A stretch of DNA of 64,000 nt from Neobacillus mesonae (GCF_023715155.1 NZ_JAMBNQ010000017.1:1-64000); one strand, 5' to 3'; shown: positions 52,342 through 63,715, numbered from the stretch's first letter. The notes: generated from the sequence alone by a model not told the origin. Made by a program: numbers and translations.

Positions 52342-54078
52342 TTACACTTCTAATATCTCATTTACTTTTGTCATAACAACACTTTGAATAAGAGATAATT
52401 TCTCCTTACTTCCTTCCATTGAATCACTTTTAACACCAAAATAAAATTTCACCTTTGGTTCTGTACCGGACGGACGTAAACAGAACCATGCTCCATCTGC
52501 TAACAAAAATTTCAATACATTTGAACGTGGGAGATCAATTACGGTATCTAATCCATTGGCAAGTCTTTTGGAGGTTAAATAATCCTCAACAGCAGTAACC
52601 TTAATCCCAGCAATTTCTGTAATTTTTGCGTTTCTAAATGTATCCATTAAGCTTGAAATCCTTTTAGCTCCTTCTTTTCCTTTTAGAGTAATTGACTTAA
52701 GCGATTCTTGATAAAACCCAAACTTCTCAAAAATGGCCATAAGCCCATCATACATAGACATACCTTTTGTCTTGTAATATGCGGCAACTTCAGCTGCAAA
52801 AACTGCAGATTGGACGGCATCCTTGTCACGAACAAAGTCGCCAATCAAATACCCATAACTTTCCTCGTAACCAAATAAAAAGATATGCTCTCCTGTATGC
52901 AAAAATTCGTTAATCTTTTCACCAATGTATTTAAATCCAGTTAGTGTATTTATTGTCTGAATCCCATAGTACTCGGCAATTGCCTGGCCAATTTCTGACG
53001 TTACAATTGTTTTAACCATAGCCCCATTTTTAGGCAAGATTCCTTTAGATTGTTTTTGTGATAATAAATATTCAAGCATTAAAGCTCCCATTTGATTACC
53101 CGTCAATACAGTATACTCTCGATCATTATTTTTAACAGCCACTCCTAAACGATCAGCATCAGGATCAGTCGCCATTAAGATATCTGCTGCAATTCGTTTC
53201 CCATATTGAATTGCTAATTCAAACGCGGCATGTTCCTCTGGATTGGGTGATTTAACAGTGGGAAAGTTAGCATCCGGAAGCTCCTGTTCTTTCACAACAC
53301 TTATATTTTCAAATCCAAATGCCTTTAATCCTGCTTGAACCGATTTATTCCCAGTACCATGAAGCGGAGTATAAACAATTTTTAAATCCTTTGCAACTTT
53401 TGCCACAATACCTGGATTTAATTGAAGAGACTTCAAATGTTTAACATATTCTAAATCAATTTCTTTTCCTATATAGGTCAACAAACCATTTGAAAGAAGT
53501 TCCTGCTCTTCTGCCACTTCTACCCTAAGCTCATTTTCAACAGCATTAACGTAACGAATAATACTATCCGCTGCTTTGGGAGGTATCTGCCCACCATCCT
53601 CCCCATACACTTTAAAACCATTGTATTCAGGGGGATTATGGCTGGCAGTTATTACAACACCGGAAAAGGCATTTAAATAACGAACAGCGAAAGATAGAAC
53701 AGGCGTTGGGTGAAGTTCATCAAACAAATAAGCCTTAATGCCATGTTTTCCGACCGTTTTAGCTACTTCCAATGCAAATTCAGAAGATTTATGTCGGGAA
53801 TCGTAGGCAATTACGATACCACGTTGCTTGGCATTTTTACCTTCTTCATCAATATAACACGCAAGGCCTTCTGCCGCTCTGCGGATTGTATAAATATTTA
53901 AACGATTAATGCCTGGACCTAGCTCTCCCCGCATGCCGCCCGTCCCAAATTCAAGGTGTTTATAAAAACTTTCCTCTAGGGTTCTTTTAATAGTACCAAA
54001 TTCTAGTAACTTTTCCTTTAAGCCTTCATCCAATTTATCGAATGCAAACCATCTTTCTGCGTTATCTAACCAATTCAA
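52342..54078 (-). CDS. pgcA: Phosphoglucomutase/phosphomannomutase (PgcA type)
   Basis: TTG 54078 lies 6 bases after GGGGAGG and gives an N-terminus [10 protein letters not shown] like B. subtilis PgcA; the longer frame to 54144 is unlikely. 578 residues. The four alpha-D-phosphohexomutase domains are present: catalytic Ser in [16 protein letters not shown], metal loop [10 protein letters not shown], sugar loop [11 protein letters not shown] and phosphate loop RPSGTEPK. It supplies glucose 1-phosphate or mannose 1-phosphate, feeding both UDP-glucose/glucuronate and, through ManC, GDP-mannose. Confidence 0.95.
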   Translation of the reverse strand: MNWLDNAERWFAFDKLDEGLKEKLLEFGTIKRTLEESFYKHLEFGTGGMRGELGPGINRLNIYTIRRAAEGLACYIDEEGKNAKQRGIVIAYDSRHKSSEFALEVAKTVGKHGIKAYLFDELHPTPVLSFAVRYLNAFSGVVITASHNPPEYNGFKVYGEDGGQIPPKAADSIIRYVNAVENELRVEVAEEQELLSNGLLTYIGKEIDLEYVKHLKSLQLNPGIVAKVAKDLKIVYTPLHGTGNKSVQAGLKAFGFENISVVKEQELPDANFPTVKSPNPEEHAAFELAIQYGKRIAADILMATDPDADRLGVAVKNNDREYTVLTGNQMGALMLEYLLSQKQSKGILPKNGAMVKTIVTSEIGQAIAEYYGIQTINTLTGFKYIGEKINEFLHTGEHIFLFGYEESYGYLIGDFVRDKDAVQSAVFAAEVAAYYKTKGMSMYDGLMAIFEKFGFYQESLKSITLKGKEGAKRISSLMDTFRNAKITEIAGIKVTAVEDYLTSKRLANGLDTVIDLPRSNVLKFLLADGAWFCLRPSGTEPKVKFYFGVKSDSMEGSKEKLSLIQSVVMTKVNEILEV

Positions 54079-54179
54079 AATAAGCCTCCCCTTTTCATTG
54101 ATGTAGTATAAACTGTTAATCTGACGCTTTGTATAAATTAGCAATGATTTTATTTTTTTTATATTTAATACTCTTTAAA

Positions 54180-55223
54180 TTATGCAATACTCTTTATATT
54201 CGTCGATTTTGATTTTCTCTTGTTATTTAAGGATTTTCCGTTAAAAAGGAAATTCAAGATTGAGAACTTTTTAATTAACCATCCAATTACTAAAGATATA
54301 CTAATTCCACCAACAATATAAACAACCCAATTAAACTTCAAAAAACTTAGGAGAAAATCATTTATACCCGTAATAATAACAAATCCTATTCCGGCATGGA
54401 AAATTAGTATAGTTAGAGATTCCCTACCAAAGTAAGAAAATAACTTAACAATTAGCTGAAACCGAGATAACAATTTAGTTAATTTAAATATTAATAAACT
54501 ACCGGAGAATCCCCCAAGATAGAAGAAAAAAAGATTCCCATAATCCCTATCATTCATATCAACATGTTTATTTATATAAAAAGAAATTACAAAAATAGCA
54601 ACTAAGATTATTGTATAATAATCGAAGAACTTCATTCTTTCTAATACCCTGTACTCCTTCAACTTATTACCTACAAGTAGAAATATCTGCGAAACAAGAG
54701 CGATATCGAGCCCCCATGGTAAATGGAGTATTTTACTAATCAAAAAGCCAACTACACCTATTAACATAAAAGCTACAACCTGAATAAATATATTATATTT
54801 TAATAGGTGCTTTAAAACTAAACAAAAAACTAATTGACAACAAAATAAGCAAACTAGAAACCAAATGGGCTGATTTAATAAACTTGACCCGTTCCCATAA
54901 AAAAAACCTAGAATGGGTTTATACCAAATAAAATCTTCATTACTATTTTTAATAGACCTAATACCAATCCACACAAAATAAGATAAAACACAAGCAGAAA
55001 AGTATGGTACTAATAAGCTTTGCATACGTAGTTTAAATAAGCCCTTAAAGTTAGATAAATATTTTGAAGTACTAAATAAATAACCAGAAACAATAAAAAA
55101 TAAAGGCATTCTAAAAGTTTTTAGCACTTCATTAATAAATGATGGCATATCTGTATGCGCTGCTACAACCAAAAAAATAGTTATTCCCCTAATTAAATCT
55201 ATTTCTACCAGTCTTTTTTTCAT
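54180..55223 (-). CDS. Acyltransferase family 3 membrane protein
   Basis: 347 residues, ATG after AAGGTGA, about ten helices. The OafA/WecH-type pattern is seen: EIDLIRGITIFLVVAAHTD with the conserved His, FRMPLFFIVSGYLF (Arg, Phe, SGY) and a basic C-terminus. It adds O-acetyl (or succinyl) groups to extracellular polysaccharide. Confidence 0.9.
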   Translation of the reverse strand: MKKRLVEIDLIRGITIFLVVAAHTDMPSFINEVLKTFRMPLFFIVSGYLFSTSKYLSNFKGLFKLRMQSLLVPYFSACVLSYFVWIGIRSIKNSNEDFIWYKPILGFFYGNGSSLLNQPIWFLVCLFCCQLVFCLVLKHLLKYNIFIQVVAFMLIGVVGFLISKILHLPWGLDIALVSQIFLLVGNKLKEYRVLERMKFFDYYTIILVAIFVISFYINKHVDMNDRDYGNLFFFYLGGFSGSLLIFKLTKLLSRFQLIVKLFSYFGRESLTILIFHAGIGFVIITGINDFLLSFLKFNWVVYIVGGISISLVIGWLIKKFSILNFLFNGKSLNNKRKSKSTNIKSIA

Positions 55224-55827
55224 TATTTCACCTTACTTTTTAAATTAAAGTGCACTTAATGCCATTGGATACAATTTCTAACCACTTTTATAAGAGCCCT
55301 TTACCAAATAAAACTAAATTATGGCTGTTCTTTAGAGTATATAAGATTTTTAGCTCTGCTTGCACTTACTGATTTACCACTAAATAGGGGCTTTGGGAGT
55401 ATTGAAATTACAAAAGTATAAATGTATAAATATCAAAGTATTCATATAAAACTTTATACTCTTTTAATTAATATCCTGTAAATAAAAGCATTTGTGAAAC
55501 ATGTTACTTATTAAATAACAATTATCCCTAACACAGGAGAAAAAATACGGCATTAACAAGCTACCGATATCTAGGTTCAATCGCATTGGTAAAATTTAAC
55601 TCCGGTTGATTTACAAAATGGTAAACTTTTATCTTTGAAAAGTTCATTCATTACACTTTTAATACCAATGCAACTTTATAAAAAAATGCATTTTTAATGT
55701 ATATTTACGTTTGAATGAATATGAAAAATAGAAGTTCTTTTCATTTCAGTCATTTGATCGGATTCCTATAAACTTTAAATCATAATAAATCCCTATTGTA
55801 ATTAACAAAATAATATGGTGAATTTAT
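55224..55827. other. Long intergenic gap inside the polysaccharide cluster
   Basis: About 600 AT-rich bases between manC and the acyltransferase gene. I see no gene, terminator or repeat apart from TTTACAAAATGGTAAA (55610-55625), a small inverted repeat. A separate promoter for the downstream genes is likely here. Confidence 0.4.
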
Positions 55828-57204
55828 TTATTTATTTAATACGTATGCCATTTCTTCAATTTCATCCCATGATAATAATAATCGATGATTATCTTCTTCC
55901 ACTAATTGAGTCCCCGTTTGCACTTCAATGAATTCCAGGTCTGTAACAGCCTTTACAGCGTGCTTATTACTAATTGGAATATCTACCATGTCACCTGGTC
56001 TTATTACCCTGAACTCATCATTTAAAAGAAGAACACCCTCGCCCTTTACAATCGTCCATACTTCTCGACGGTAGTTATGATATTGATAGCTTAAATTCTT
56101 TCCTGCAGAAATTTTGATTCGTTTTGTAAGAACTTCTGTATTATCTTCATATACAGTATGCTCAAGAACTCGGTACCATCCCCAACGGCGTTCCTCATAC
56201 ATCGGTCTTTGCTCTAAATTTCCTATCAATTCCTTCACACGTGGACTGGCATCTTTGTCAGTAACTAGGATCCCATCAGGACTGGCTGCAACCAGTATAT
56301 TAGATAATCCAAGTACTGAAATCGGAATATCTAATTCATTAATAACATGTACATTTTTCGAATCCTTGCTTATATTCGCTTTTCCTAAGATATTAGACCC
56401 CATTTCTTCGGTCAAGGTATTCCAGGTACCTAAGTCTTTCCATTCTCCATTATATTGGATTGCAATTATATGTTCTGTCTTCTCAACTACCTCGTAATCA
56501 AAACTTATTGTAGGTAGTAAAGAATAATTGGCAGAAAGTTCATCGTAACTTGTTGGTAAACCTTTTTTCTCTAGTAATGAAATTATCTTATTCAATTTAA
56601 ATGCAAAAACACCACAATTCCATAAAGCTTTTTGTTCTAATAATAATTTTGCTTCTTCTGTTTGTGGTTTTTCTTTAAAGTGACTTACCTTAACAAGGTC
56701 TTCAGTTGATTTTTCTACATCGGGAACAATATAACCGTATTTTTCAGATGGAAATGTTGGCTTTACGCCCATTAATGCCAATTCTGCGTTTGAGGACTTT
56801 AATGCATCCTCTAAATCTAGTAGTCTAGCAAAAAATTTATCTTCTACATACGGATCAACAGGCAATACCCCGACTATTTCGTCTCGTGATGTATTCCCAT
56901 AAGTGTATAAATAAGTTGCTGCCAAAGCTATAGCAGGAAAGGTATCCCTTCTCTCCGGTTCTACAACTATAGAAACATTTTGACCAATTTGACTTTGAAT
57001 CATTTCTACCTGGGTTTTACTTGTAGCAATTACGGCTGATTGGGTTAAACCTAACTTGTACAATTGATTCCAAACTCTTTGGACCATCGATTGTAATTCA
57101 TTCTCATCATTTCTTAATACTTTCAAGAATTGCTTAGACCTTGCATCATTTGATAATGGCCAAAGGCGTTTACCTGATCCGCCGGATAGTAACACTAGTT
57201 TCAT
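55828..57204 (-). CDS. manC: Mannose-1-phosphate guanylyltransferase with cupin domain
   Basis: 458 residues. N-terminal nucleotidyltransferase begins LVLLSGGSGKRLWPLSND (the GGSGxRLWPLS pyrophosphorylase motif), includes EKPQTEEAKLLL and FEYEV-like DFDYEVVEK. The C-terminal cupin (about 355-450) has the phosphomannose-isomerase-like NYRREVWTIVKGEG block, but its isomerase residues look incomplete, as in short ManC proteins; ManA at 37606 can supply isomerase activity. It makes GDP-mannose, which shows that mannose or a derivative is in the polymer. Confidence 0.93.
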   Translation of the reverse strand: MKLVLLSGGSGKRLWPLSNDARSKQFLKVLRNDENELQSMVQRVWNQLYKLGLTQSAVIATSKTQVEMIQSQIGQNVSIVVEPERRDTFPAIALAATYLYTYGNTSRDEIVGVLPVDPYVEDKFFARLLDLEDALKSSNAELALMGVKPTFPSEKYGYIVPDVEKSTEDLVKVSHFKEKPQTEEAKLLLEQKALWNCGVFAFKLNKIISLLEKKGLPTSYDELSANYSLLPTISFDYEVVEKTEHIIAIQYNGEWKDLGTWNTLTEEMGSNILGKANISKDSKNVHVINELDIPISVLGLSNILVAASPDGILVTDKDASPRVKELIGNLEQRPMYEERRWGWYRVLEHTVYEDNTEVLTKRIKISAGKNLSYQYHNYRREVWTIVKGEGVLLLNDEFRVIRPGDMVDIPISNKHAVKAVTDLEFIEVQTGTQLVEEDNHRLLLSWDEIEEMAYVLNK

Positions 57205-57279
57205 AGAAATATTTGCCCCCCAAAAGAATATCTATAAAAGCCTTATTAATATTTGTCATAGGATAATTAAACTGTTTTC

Positions 57280-58506
57280 TTATTTTTTAAATTCTAATTG
57301 ATTCATAAAAATCGCAGGTACCTGCGAAGAATCGATGACCTGTGGTATACGCTTTGTTAAATGGTTGACTAAGGAATGACGATTTTCCCAACATTTTTTT
57401 GACATTTTCACAAGAATGTCCGGAGTAACATCATTTATATCAACAACATAATCGTTTAACTCCAGCATTTCCATAATCCCTTTTGTCTTATGTTCATAAT
57501 TAATTGCAACAGTAGGGATATTACTAGCTAAAGCAAAGATATTGGAATGCATTCTTGTACCAATAAACATATCCATTCTTGAATAAAAGTATTTTAATTC
57601 CCGAGGGTGAAAATCAAAATCAATAAGTTGTGCATTATTTGAGTTAATACCATCTAAAATCTCTCGACTAATATTTCTATCATCATTAAATGAATTTGGT
57701 CCTAAAACCTGGGGCATTAGCAATACTCGTGCTTCATATTGTTTTTCTAAAAATAGAATTGTTTCCTGTATACTTTTTATATACTTATTACGATGGGATC
57801 CATGATCCTCCACCTCCGGAAACTTCCAATCCCTTACTGTTAATCCTATAATTGGACCTTTATGAGAAATTCTTAATTCATTTATAATTCTATCCACTTC
57901 GTTAGATTTTCTTAGCTCCATATAAAATGCAGAATCAGGCACTACTTCAACTGGTGCCTGTATCTCCATTTCCTTCAAAAGGGAATAAGAAATTTTTTCA
58001 CGAACATAAATTTTGGTCACTTTATCTAGAACTTTCTTGGTAAGATTCTTAATAATTTTATTGTAAAGCGGCCCAATTGATTGGGAATAAATAACAATAG
58101 GCTTTTGATAGTCAATAGCTGTTTTAATTTGGACTAGATGCTGAAGAGTCATAACGCTAAAACCATGTGTTAGAAGGAATCCTCCCCCACAACTTACTAC
58201 CACATCTGCCCATTCATAATCCGGATCCCTTAACATCGGTTTATTTTTTTTATTTTCTAATATTCGAATCATCTCTATGGCTAACTTTAACTTTTTTAAT
58301 TTTGTTGTATTATCATCAACTAATATATTGTGTATTGCTTCACCAACAGGTATATCATAAGCTTCCTTATCAACTTCAGGAAAACGAGTTTTCACTTTAA
58401 TATTACAAAAAGGAATATTTGTCCTTAGTGAATCAACCATAGATAAAATGATTCCTGCATCTCCTTTATTTCTAGAAGAATGCGCGTTAATGATTAGTAT
58501 ATTCAA
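57280..58506 (-). CDS. Polysaccharide pyruvyl transferase family protein
   Basis: I choose TTG 58506, 8 bases after AGGTGA, giving MNILIINAHSSRNKGDAGI; the frame extends to ATG 58536. 408 residues. PS_pyruv_trans features: N-terminal NKGDAGIILSMVD loop, SCGGGFLLTHG, YSQSIGPLYN, GLTVRDW, and GTRMHSNIFALASNIPTVAINYEHKT near the C-terminus (CMP/phosphate-binding His). It adds pyruvate ketals, another acidic group. Four bases from the flippase gene. Confidence 0.9.
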   Translation of the reverse strand: MNILIINAHSSRNKGDAGIILSMVDSLRTNIPFCNIKVKTRFPEVDKEAYDIPVGEAIHNILVDDNTTKLKKLKLAIEMIRILENKKNKPMLRDPDYEWADVVVSCGGGFLLTHGFSVMTLQHLVQIKTAIDYQKPIVIYSQSIGPLYNKIIKNLTKKVLDKVTKIYVREKISYSLLKEMEIQAPVEVVPDSAFYMELRKSNEVDRIINELRISHKGPIIGLTVRDWKFPEVEDHGSHRNKYIKSIQETILFLEKQYEARVLLMPQVLGPNSFNDDRNISREILDGINSNNAQLIDFDFHPRELKYFYSRMDMFIGTRMHSNIFALASNIPTVAINYEHKTKGIMEMLELNDYVVDINDVTPDILVKMSKKCWENRHSLVNHLTKRIPQVIDSSQVPAIFMNQLEFKK

Positions 58507-58539
58507 ATTAAATTCACCTATCCTTCCATAATCCATAAC

Positions 58540-60018
58540 TTAAGTATGAAACATATTTGCTTTTAAAAAAGGAATTTTATCTACAACCATTCTCCTTAAT
58601 TTAACTATAACTTTATCTTTTGACTTTAACGTACATATAATATAAACAACTATCCCAATGATAATTTCAATTATTAATAAGTAAACATTTGAAATTGAGT
58701 GTAATAATTTTTCCGATATCCATATAGTAATAAGCATAATCAAGCTTGAAATTAGTGAGAAAGTAAATGTCTTAATGTATAAATAAAAACAAGGCCCCAA
58801 TACTTTACGGATTAGATAGAAATAACTTAGTCCGGTATAAAAGATTTGAAGAATTAGATAAGTTATTGCTACACCTATAAGTCCCCATGTATACGCTGCA
58901 AAAATTATCCCAGGGATTTGTGTAAATAATTTTATTACATTAAATTGAAAACTTATTTTAACTTTTCCTGTTGCCATTAATAAGGAGCCTATTGGATTAC
59001 CTATCGATCTTAATAAACCCACTCCACAAAGAATTTGTAATAATCGAACACTTTCAATCCACTTCTCACCAAATATAACTGGGATAAATAAGTGTGCGGT
59101 TATGAATAACCCAAAAAAGATCGGGAAATTTATAAAACTTACAAGTTTTAAAAGCTGAAGGAAACCTTCTTTTAATCGTTCGGAATCATTTTGAATCTTT
59201 GAAAAAATGGGAAAGGTTACTCTAGTTATGATTGGATTGATTTTTGTGGATGGCAAAATAATAATGTTGTTGGCCATTGTATAATAACCTAATGCCGTTG
59301 GCCCTAATAGTCTTCCAAGCATTATTGAATCAATTTTAGTATTAAAGTAATTAATCGTGCTCTCTCCCATCTGGTAAAGACCAAAACTCAAAAAAGGCTT
59401 CGTATCACTTAATTTAAAATGTCTTTGAGGACGATAGTATTTTCTACCATTAACTAATAACAGCAAAGTTCTAAATGTAACGATAATAAGTTGACCTAAT
59501 ACGAGCGACATAACTCCGAAACCTAAATAGCCTAATATAATTGAAAAGACAACGCCTAAAAAGGTTGAAAGAACCTCTACTACAGCTATAAGGTTAAATT
59601 TTAACTCTTTTTGTAACAAAGCACGATATTGTTGTCCAATTGGAGTAATAATAAACATTAGAGCTGTTAAATTAATTAAATTACTTAATCTTGGTTCCCT
59701 AAATAGATGCACAATTAATGGAGCACTTATCCAAATAAGAATTGCAATTAAAGCTCCCGATAAAATATTTAACCAGTACAAGCTAGATAACTCTTTTTTT
59801 GAAATTTGCTGACTTTGTATGATTGCATTTGATATTCCCATATCAACAAACATATCTGCAAAACCTATAACAACCAATACCATCCCCATTAGGCCAAATA
59901 CAGTGGAATCAAAAATTCGCCCTAACACTATAAGTTGTAATACTTGCAATATTACAATTGAAATTGTTGAAATAGAAGTCCACTTTACTCCTTTAATAGC
60001 TTTTTGTTTTAATGACAT
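58540..60018 (-). CDS. Oligosaccharide flippase (Wzx/TuaB-like, MOP family)
   Basis: 492 residues, ATG after GAGGAATGATCT, 12-14 helices. Opening MSLKQKAIKGVKWTSIS and FVDMGISNAIIQ then SSLYWLNIL are typical of the TuaB/WzxC branch; TALGYYTMANNIIILP lies in the middle. It flips lipid-linked repeat units to the outer face for the Wzy-type polymerase. Confidence 0.92.
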   Translation of the reverse strand: MSLKQKAIKGVKWTSISTISIVILQVLQLIVLGRIFDSTVFGLMGMVLVVIGFADMFVDMGISNAIIQSQQISKKELSSLYWLNILSGALIAILIWISAPLIVHLFREPRLSNLINLTALMFIITPIGQQYRALLQKELKFNLIAVVEVLSTFLGVVFSIILGYLGFGVMSLVLGQLIIVTFRTLLLLVNGRKYYRPQRHFKLSDTKPFLSFGLYQMGESTINYFNTKIDSIMLGRLLGPTALGYYTMANNIIILPSTKINPIITRVTFPIFSKIQNDSERLKEGFLQLLKLVSFINFPIFFGLFITAHLFIPVIFGEKWIESVRLLQILCGVGLLRSIGNPIGSLLMATGKVKISFQFNVIKLFTQIPGIIFAAYTWGLIGVAITYLILQIFYTGLSYFYLIRKVLGPCFYLYIKTFTFSLISSLIMLITIWISEKLLHSISNVYLLIIEIIIGIVVYIICTLKSKDKVIVKLRRMVVDKIPFLKANMFHT

Positions 60019-60066
60019 AGATCATTCCTCTTAATTCAATTTGTTTTATTATGGATGTAAAAAGTT

Positions 60067-61287
60067 CTATTGAAAAATTTTCTCTAATCTTTTATTTAGT
60101 TTGTTTATATCATGTTTTTCGCTAACGGTTCGTCTAGCTGCTTTTCCGATTTGCTCCCAATTTATGTGGTTATCAATCGCATATGCTATTTTTTTACTTA
60201 ATGATTCGACATCTCTCTCGGGCACCAGCCATCCATTTTCATTATCTATTATAAGTTCTGGGATTCCACTATGATAAGTGGAAATAATTGGTTTACCCAT
60301 TGCCATGGCTTCCATTAGAACCACAGGAATTCCTTCCATATCGCCGTCTTTACTTGTAATACTCGGTGCCAAAAACAAATCTGCTTTCTTTAATAATTGA
60401 ATGATCTCTTCTTGTGTTTTCCATCCTAAAATTTTTATATGATTATTCATATTATTTTCTGTAATTCTTACTTCAAGATCCTGTTTTAAAGGACCGTCTC
60501 CTATAATCGAAAGTTCAATGTTATATCCCTTTTTAATAAGTTCTGTAACCGCATCAATTCCATAATGAATACCCTTTTTCTCTACTAGTCGAGCTACTGA
60601 AATAATTTTTATCTTGTTTAATTCGTAATTTGGTTTAATAAAGTCAAACTTTTCAAGATTAACCCCCATTGAATGGACACTTATTTTGATAGGGTCACAC
60701 CCTAGTGATTCTAATTTGCTTTTCCAAAAATAGCTGATTGGAAGAAATTTATCTCCAGTTTTAAATAAATAGTTATAAACTTCACTACCTTTAACATTTA
60801 AATAAGTTGTCATATCCAATCCATGAAAGGTCGTATATACTCTACCATCAAGAACACCTATATCTTTAAGGATAGTTGCTAATATTCCATTTGGTCCAAA
60901 GTGACAATGTATAATATCATAATTTAGTTTTTGTTTATTTTTCAATAGTTTTACTAAACATAACAATGGTCGGAAGGAAAGTACCTCCTTTCCATATTTA
61001 AACATGTTTATAGACTTCACGGTTTTTATTGGATTCTTCAACAATGTTTTTGGAAACAACTTTATTGCTCTTTTTATTCTCACTTCTTTGTTTTGCGGAT
61101 AATCATAATAAATTGTATTTGCTACTAAATTATACTTTTTTACTTCTTCATGAACATTTTCCTGCACATTAGGTTTTTGAGCTAAAATAGTTACAGAATG
61201 TCCTTGGTCAATAAGTCCTGTAATTTGATTTAAAATAAATGTTTCCGATAGTTTAGGAAACTCTCCGACAACGAATAATATTTTCAT
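60067..61287 (-). CDS. Glycosyltransferase family 4 (GT-B)
   Basis: I take ATG 61287, because the upstream ATG at 61299 abuts AGGAG. 406 residues. N-terminal EFPKLSETFILNQI as in WcaL-type colanic acid transferases; C-terminal Rossmann domain with VARLVEKKGIHYGIDA, the donor-binding GIPVVLMEAMAMGKPII (E-x7-E) and PELI. Adds one sugar of the repeat unit. Confidence 0.92.
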   Translation of the reverse strand: MKILFVVGEFPKLSETFILNQITGLIDQGHSVTILAQKPNVQENVHEEVKKYNLVANTIYYDYPQNKEVRIKRAIKLFPKTLLKNPIKTVKSINMFKYGKEVLSFRPLLCLVKLLKNKQKLNYDIIHCHFGPNGILATILKDIGVLDGRVYTTFHGLDMTTYLNVKGSEVYNYLFKTGDKFLPISYFWKSKLESLGCDPIKISVHSMGVNLEKFDFIKPNYELNKIKIISVARLVEKKGIHYGIDAVTELIKKGYNIELSIIGDGPLKQDLEVRITENNMNNHIKILGWKTQEEIIQLLKKADLFLAPSITSKDGDMEGIPVVLMEAMAMGKPIISTYHSGIPELIIDNENGWLVPERDVESLSKKIAYAIDNHINWEQIGKAARRTVSEKHDINKLNKRLEKIFQ

Positions 61288-61319
61288 AGTTCTAGTCATC
61301 TCCTAGATTAAATAACATT

Positions 61320-62423
61320 TTAAGCTTGTAATGATTTATATAGCTGTGAAACTTCAAGAACTAATTTAGACATATTAAACATTTCACATGCATTTCCGTA
61401 ACCTCTTTGGCATATCTCGAAATACTCTCTTTGATCCATCAAATAATACTTTTCTATTTCTTTAGCAAGGCCTTTCGCATCACATTCTTTTATGATTGAT
61501 CCGCCAGTAGTGATATTGATTATTTCTGGAGCACCTCCAGAATTAGCAACAATTACAGGTGTTTTTACTATTAGAGATTCAATAATAACCCTACCAAAAG
61601 GCTCCTTATCCGAAAAGTTCACAGTAATATCACATTGTTTCATAAGTTCCAATGGAAATTTAGTATATCCATAAAAAATTACATTTTTTGTAATTCTATA
61701 TTCTTTTACCAAGTCTTGTAGTTTTTTAAAATAATCTTTAGAGCCATCTATTGATGTATCTCCTACAATGACCAACTCCCAATTATTTCCTATATTTTTA
61801 TTTACTATATTTACAGCTTCTATAATTTCCTCATACCTTTTCCATTCTACAATTCTACCAAAGGTCCCTATTCGAATTTTTTTATTCACTTTAAAAACCT
61901 TTTCGTAATCTGGTTCCACCCTATCATTTAAATTAACCCCATTATAAATCACATCACATTTTCCAGAGTGTCTTGCAGAGATGGTACTTTTAACAAAATT
62001 AGAGATACAGATAATTTTATGAAAGAAGTATGGAAGTAAGTAGTTATAAAAATTTGAATCAAATCTATCTCTATGATGCCAAATCGTTTTGGATTTGGTA
62101 ATCATCCTAAGCGGAGCTACATACCATGGTGCTCTCCAACCATTTGCATGAACGATATCAATTTTATTTTTCTTAACAATTTTTCTTAGTTTAAAGACTG
62201 TTATTAGGTAGTGTAAACCCAACTTATGTTTTATGCTTTCTAAAGATAGATTAATTTCTTTAAAAGGGACAGCTATTTCGTCTAGGTATTCAGTGCCATT
62301 TGGACATACAAGAAAAACGTTATATTCTGATGTATCCAAATGGTTAATTAAATGTATTAAACTCTGCTCAGCACCACCTTTCTTCTTTGAATGTGTAACA
62401 AAAAGAACATTTATTTTGTTCAT
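61320..62423 (-). CDS. Glycosyltransferase family 4 (GT-B)
   Basis: 367 residues, ATG after AAAGGGG. Opening VTHSKKKGGAEQSLIHLI is the GGAE acceptor loop; GTFGRIVEWKRYEEIIEA and EPFGRVIIESLIVKTPVI form the donor site. Cytosolic, membrane-associated sugar transferase acting on the lipid-linked unit. Separated from the neighbouring transferase genes by 20-35 bases. Confidence 0.92.
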   Translation of the reverse strand: MNKINVLFVTHSKKKGGAEQSLIHLINHLDTSEYNVFLVCPNGTEYLDEIAVPFKEINLSLESIKHKLGLHYLITVFKLRKIVKKNKIDIVHANGWRAPWYVAPLRMITKSKTIWHHRDRFDSNFYNYLLPYFFHKIICISNFVKSTISARHSGKCDVIYNGVNLNDRVEPDYEKVFKVNKKIRIGTFGRIVEWKRYEEIIEAVNIVNKNIGNNWELVIVGDTSIDGSKDYFKKLQDLVKEYRITKNVIFYGYTKFPLELMKQCDITVNFSDKEPFGRVIIESLIVKTPVIVANSGGAPEIINITTGGSIIKECDAKGLAKEIEKYYLMDQREYFEICQRGYGNACEMFNMSKLVLEVSQLYKSLQA

Positions 62424-62457
62424 AAAAATTTCCCCTTTAAGTAATTAAAACTAGGTA

Positions 62458-63666
62458 CTATCTAGTAAAGGAATGGATATGTTTAAGCTCTTCAGCATGT
62501 TCTCTTAAAATCGACTCAAAAGAATATTTTTCTTTAACGCTATTAAATCCTGTTTCACTAATTTGATTTTTGAGTTTTTCGTCATCTAGGAGCTTTATAA
62601 TGGCATCAGAAAATTCCTGTGCTGAATCTGCTACTAATAAACTAGAAGGATTCAACTTTATTCCCTCCACTCCAACAGAAGTGGTAACAATTGCTGTTTT
62701 CATAGCTAAGGCATTTAGTATTTTTATCCTCATTCCGCCTCCTATCTTTAAGGGAACAATAAAAACGTCCGCTTTAGCAATATAAGGTCTTTCGTCATCT
62801 ACATAACCAGTTATAGCTATGTTATTTGGATATTCATTGCTGACAGCACGAAGCTTTTCTGGTGGATTTTTCCCTACTATATATAGCTTTATTGCAGGAT
62901 ATCTCTTTAAAATTGTTGGAAATATGTCTTTGATAAACCATGTAATACCATTTATATTTGGCAGCCAACTCATGGTCCCTAAGAATACTAAATTGGGAGG
63001 TGTTTCTTTATCAGGAATCGATAAAGGATAATATTTGTCCATGTCTACTCCTGCTGGTAAACTTTTCACATGAACTTCGTTGTTCATTTCTCTCATTCTC
63101 ATTAAATCTTCTTCTGTAATTGTATAAACAGTTTTAAAATTGTACGTTATATTTGCTTCAAACGAAAAAAGTCTTTTATATTGTAATTTAAAATACATCT
63201 TTTTTATAAAATTCTTTTCTTCTTTATAGGCTCTTTCAAAGATTGTACTTTCAACATTATGCTGCCTTAAAATCATTGGTAATTCGAAGCCTTGCTTTTT
63301 AAGAAATTCAGCATAGTAAGCCATGTGTAAGTGATCTACATAAATCACATCAATATCGTTATTTTTTAAAACCCTTAATATTTCCTCTTCCATATTTTGA
63401 TCGATATACTTTGCCATATTATATGGCATTTTCTTAAACAAATTTTTAACAGCCTTAATATAGGAATTAGAATAAGAAATTGGAACTAAATGTTTTTCCA
63501 TTTTAAATGGCAACTTCATAGCTTCCACATTTTCCTCTTTAAATGAGCATAGTATCACATTATGACCATTACGTATCAACTCTTTAATTGTATTAAATGT
63601 TACAATTCTCCCTCCGTCATCAGGTGGATATGGATATAAATGTGTCAGGAATAATATATTTTTCAA
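62458..63666 (-). CDS. Glycosyltransferase family 4 (GT-B)
   Basis: 402 residues, TTG start after AGGAGTG. N-terminal LTHLYPYPPDDGGRIVTFN; C-terminal FLGTMSWLPNINGITWF, VGKNPPEKLR, FIVPLKIGGGMRIKILNALAMKTAIV and TTSVGVEGIKL. The GGGMRIKILNALA block marks the family used in exopolysaccharide assembly, described here in parts. Confidence 0.92.
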   Translation of the reverse strand: MKNILFLTHLYPYPPDDGGRIVTFNTIKELIRNGHNVILCSFKEENVEAMKLPFKMEKHLVPISYSNSYIKAVKNLFKKMPYNMAKYIDQNMEEEILRVLKNNDIDVIYVDHLHMAYYAEFLKKQGFELPMILRQHNVESTIFERAYKEEKNFIKKMYFKLQYKRLFSFEANITYNFKTVYTITEEDLMRMREMNNEVHVKSLPAGVDMDKYYPLSIPDKETPPNLVFLGTMSWLPNINGITWFIKDIFPTILKRYPAIKLYIVGKNPPEKLRAVSNEYPNNIAITGYVDDERPYIAKADVFIVPLKIGGGMRIKILNALAMKTAIVTTSVGVEGIKLNPSSLLVADSAQEFSDAIIKLLDDEKLKNQISETGFNSVKEKYSFESILREHAEELKHIHSFTR

Positions 63667-63715
63667 AGAATAACACTCCTAATTAACTATTTAAATACAA
63701 ATAAATTGCACAAGT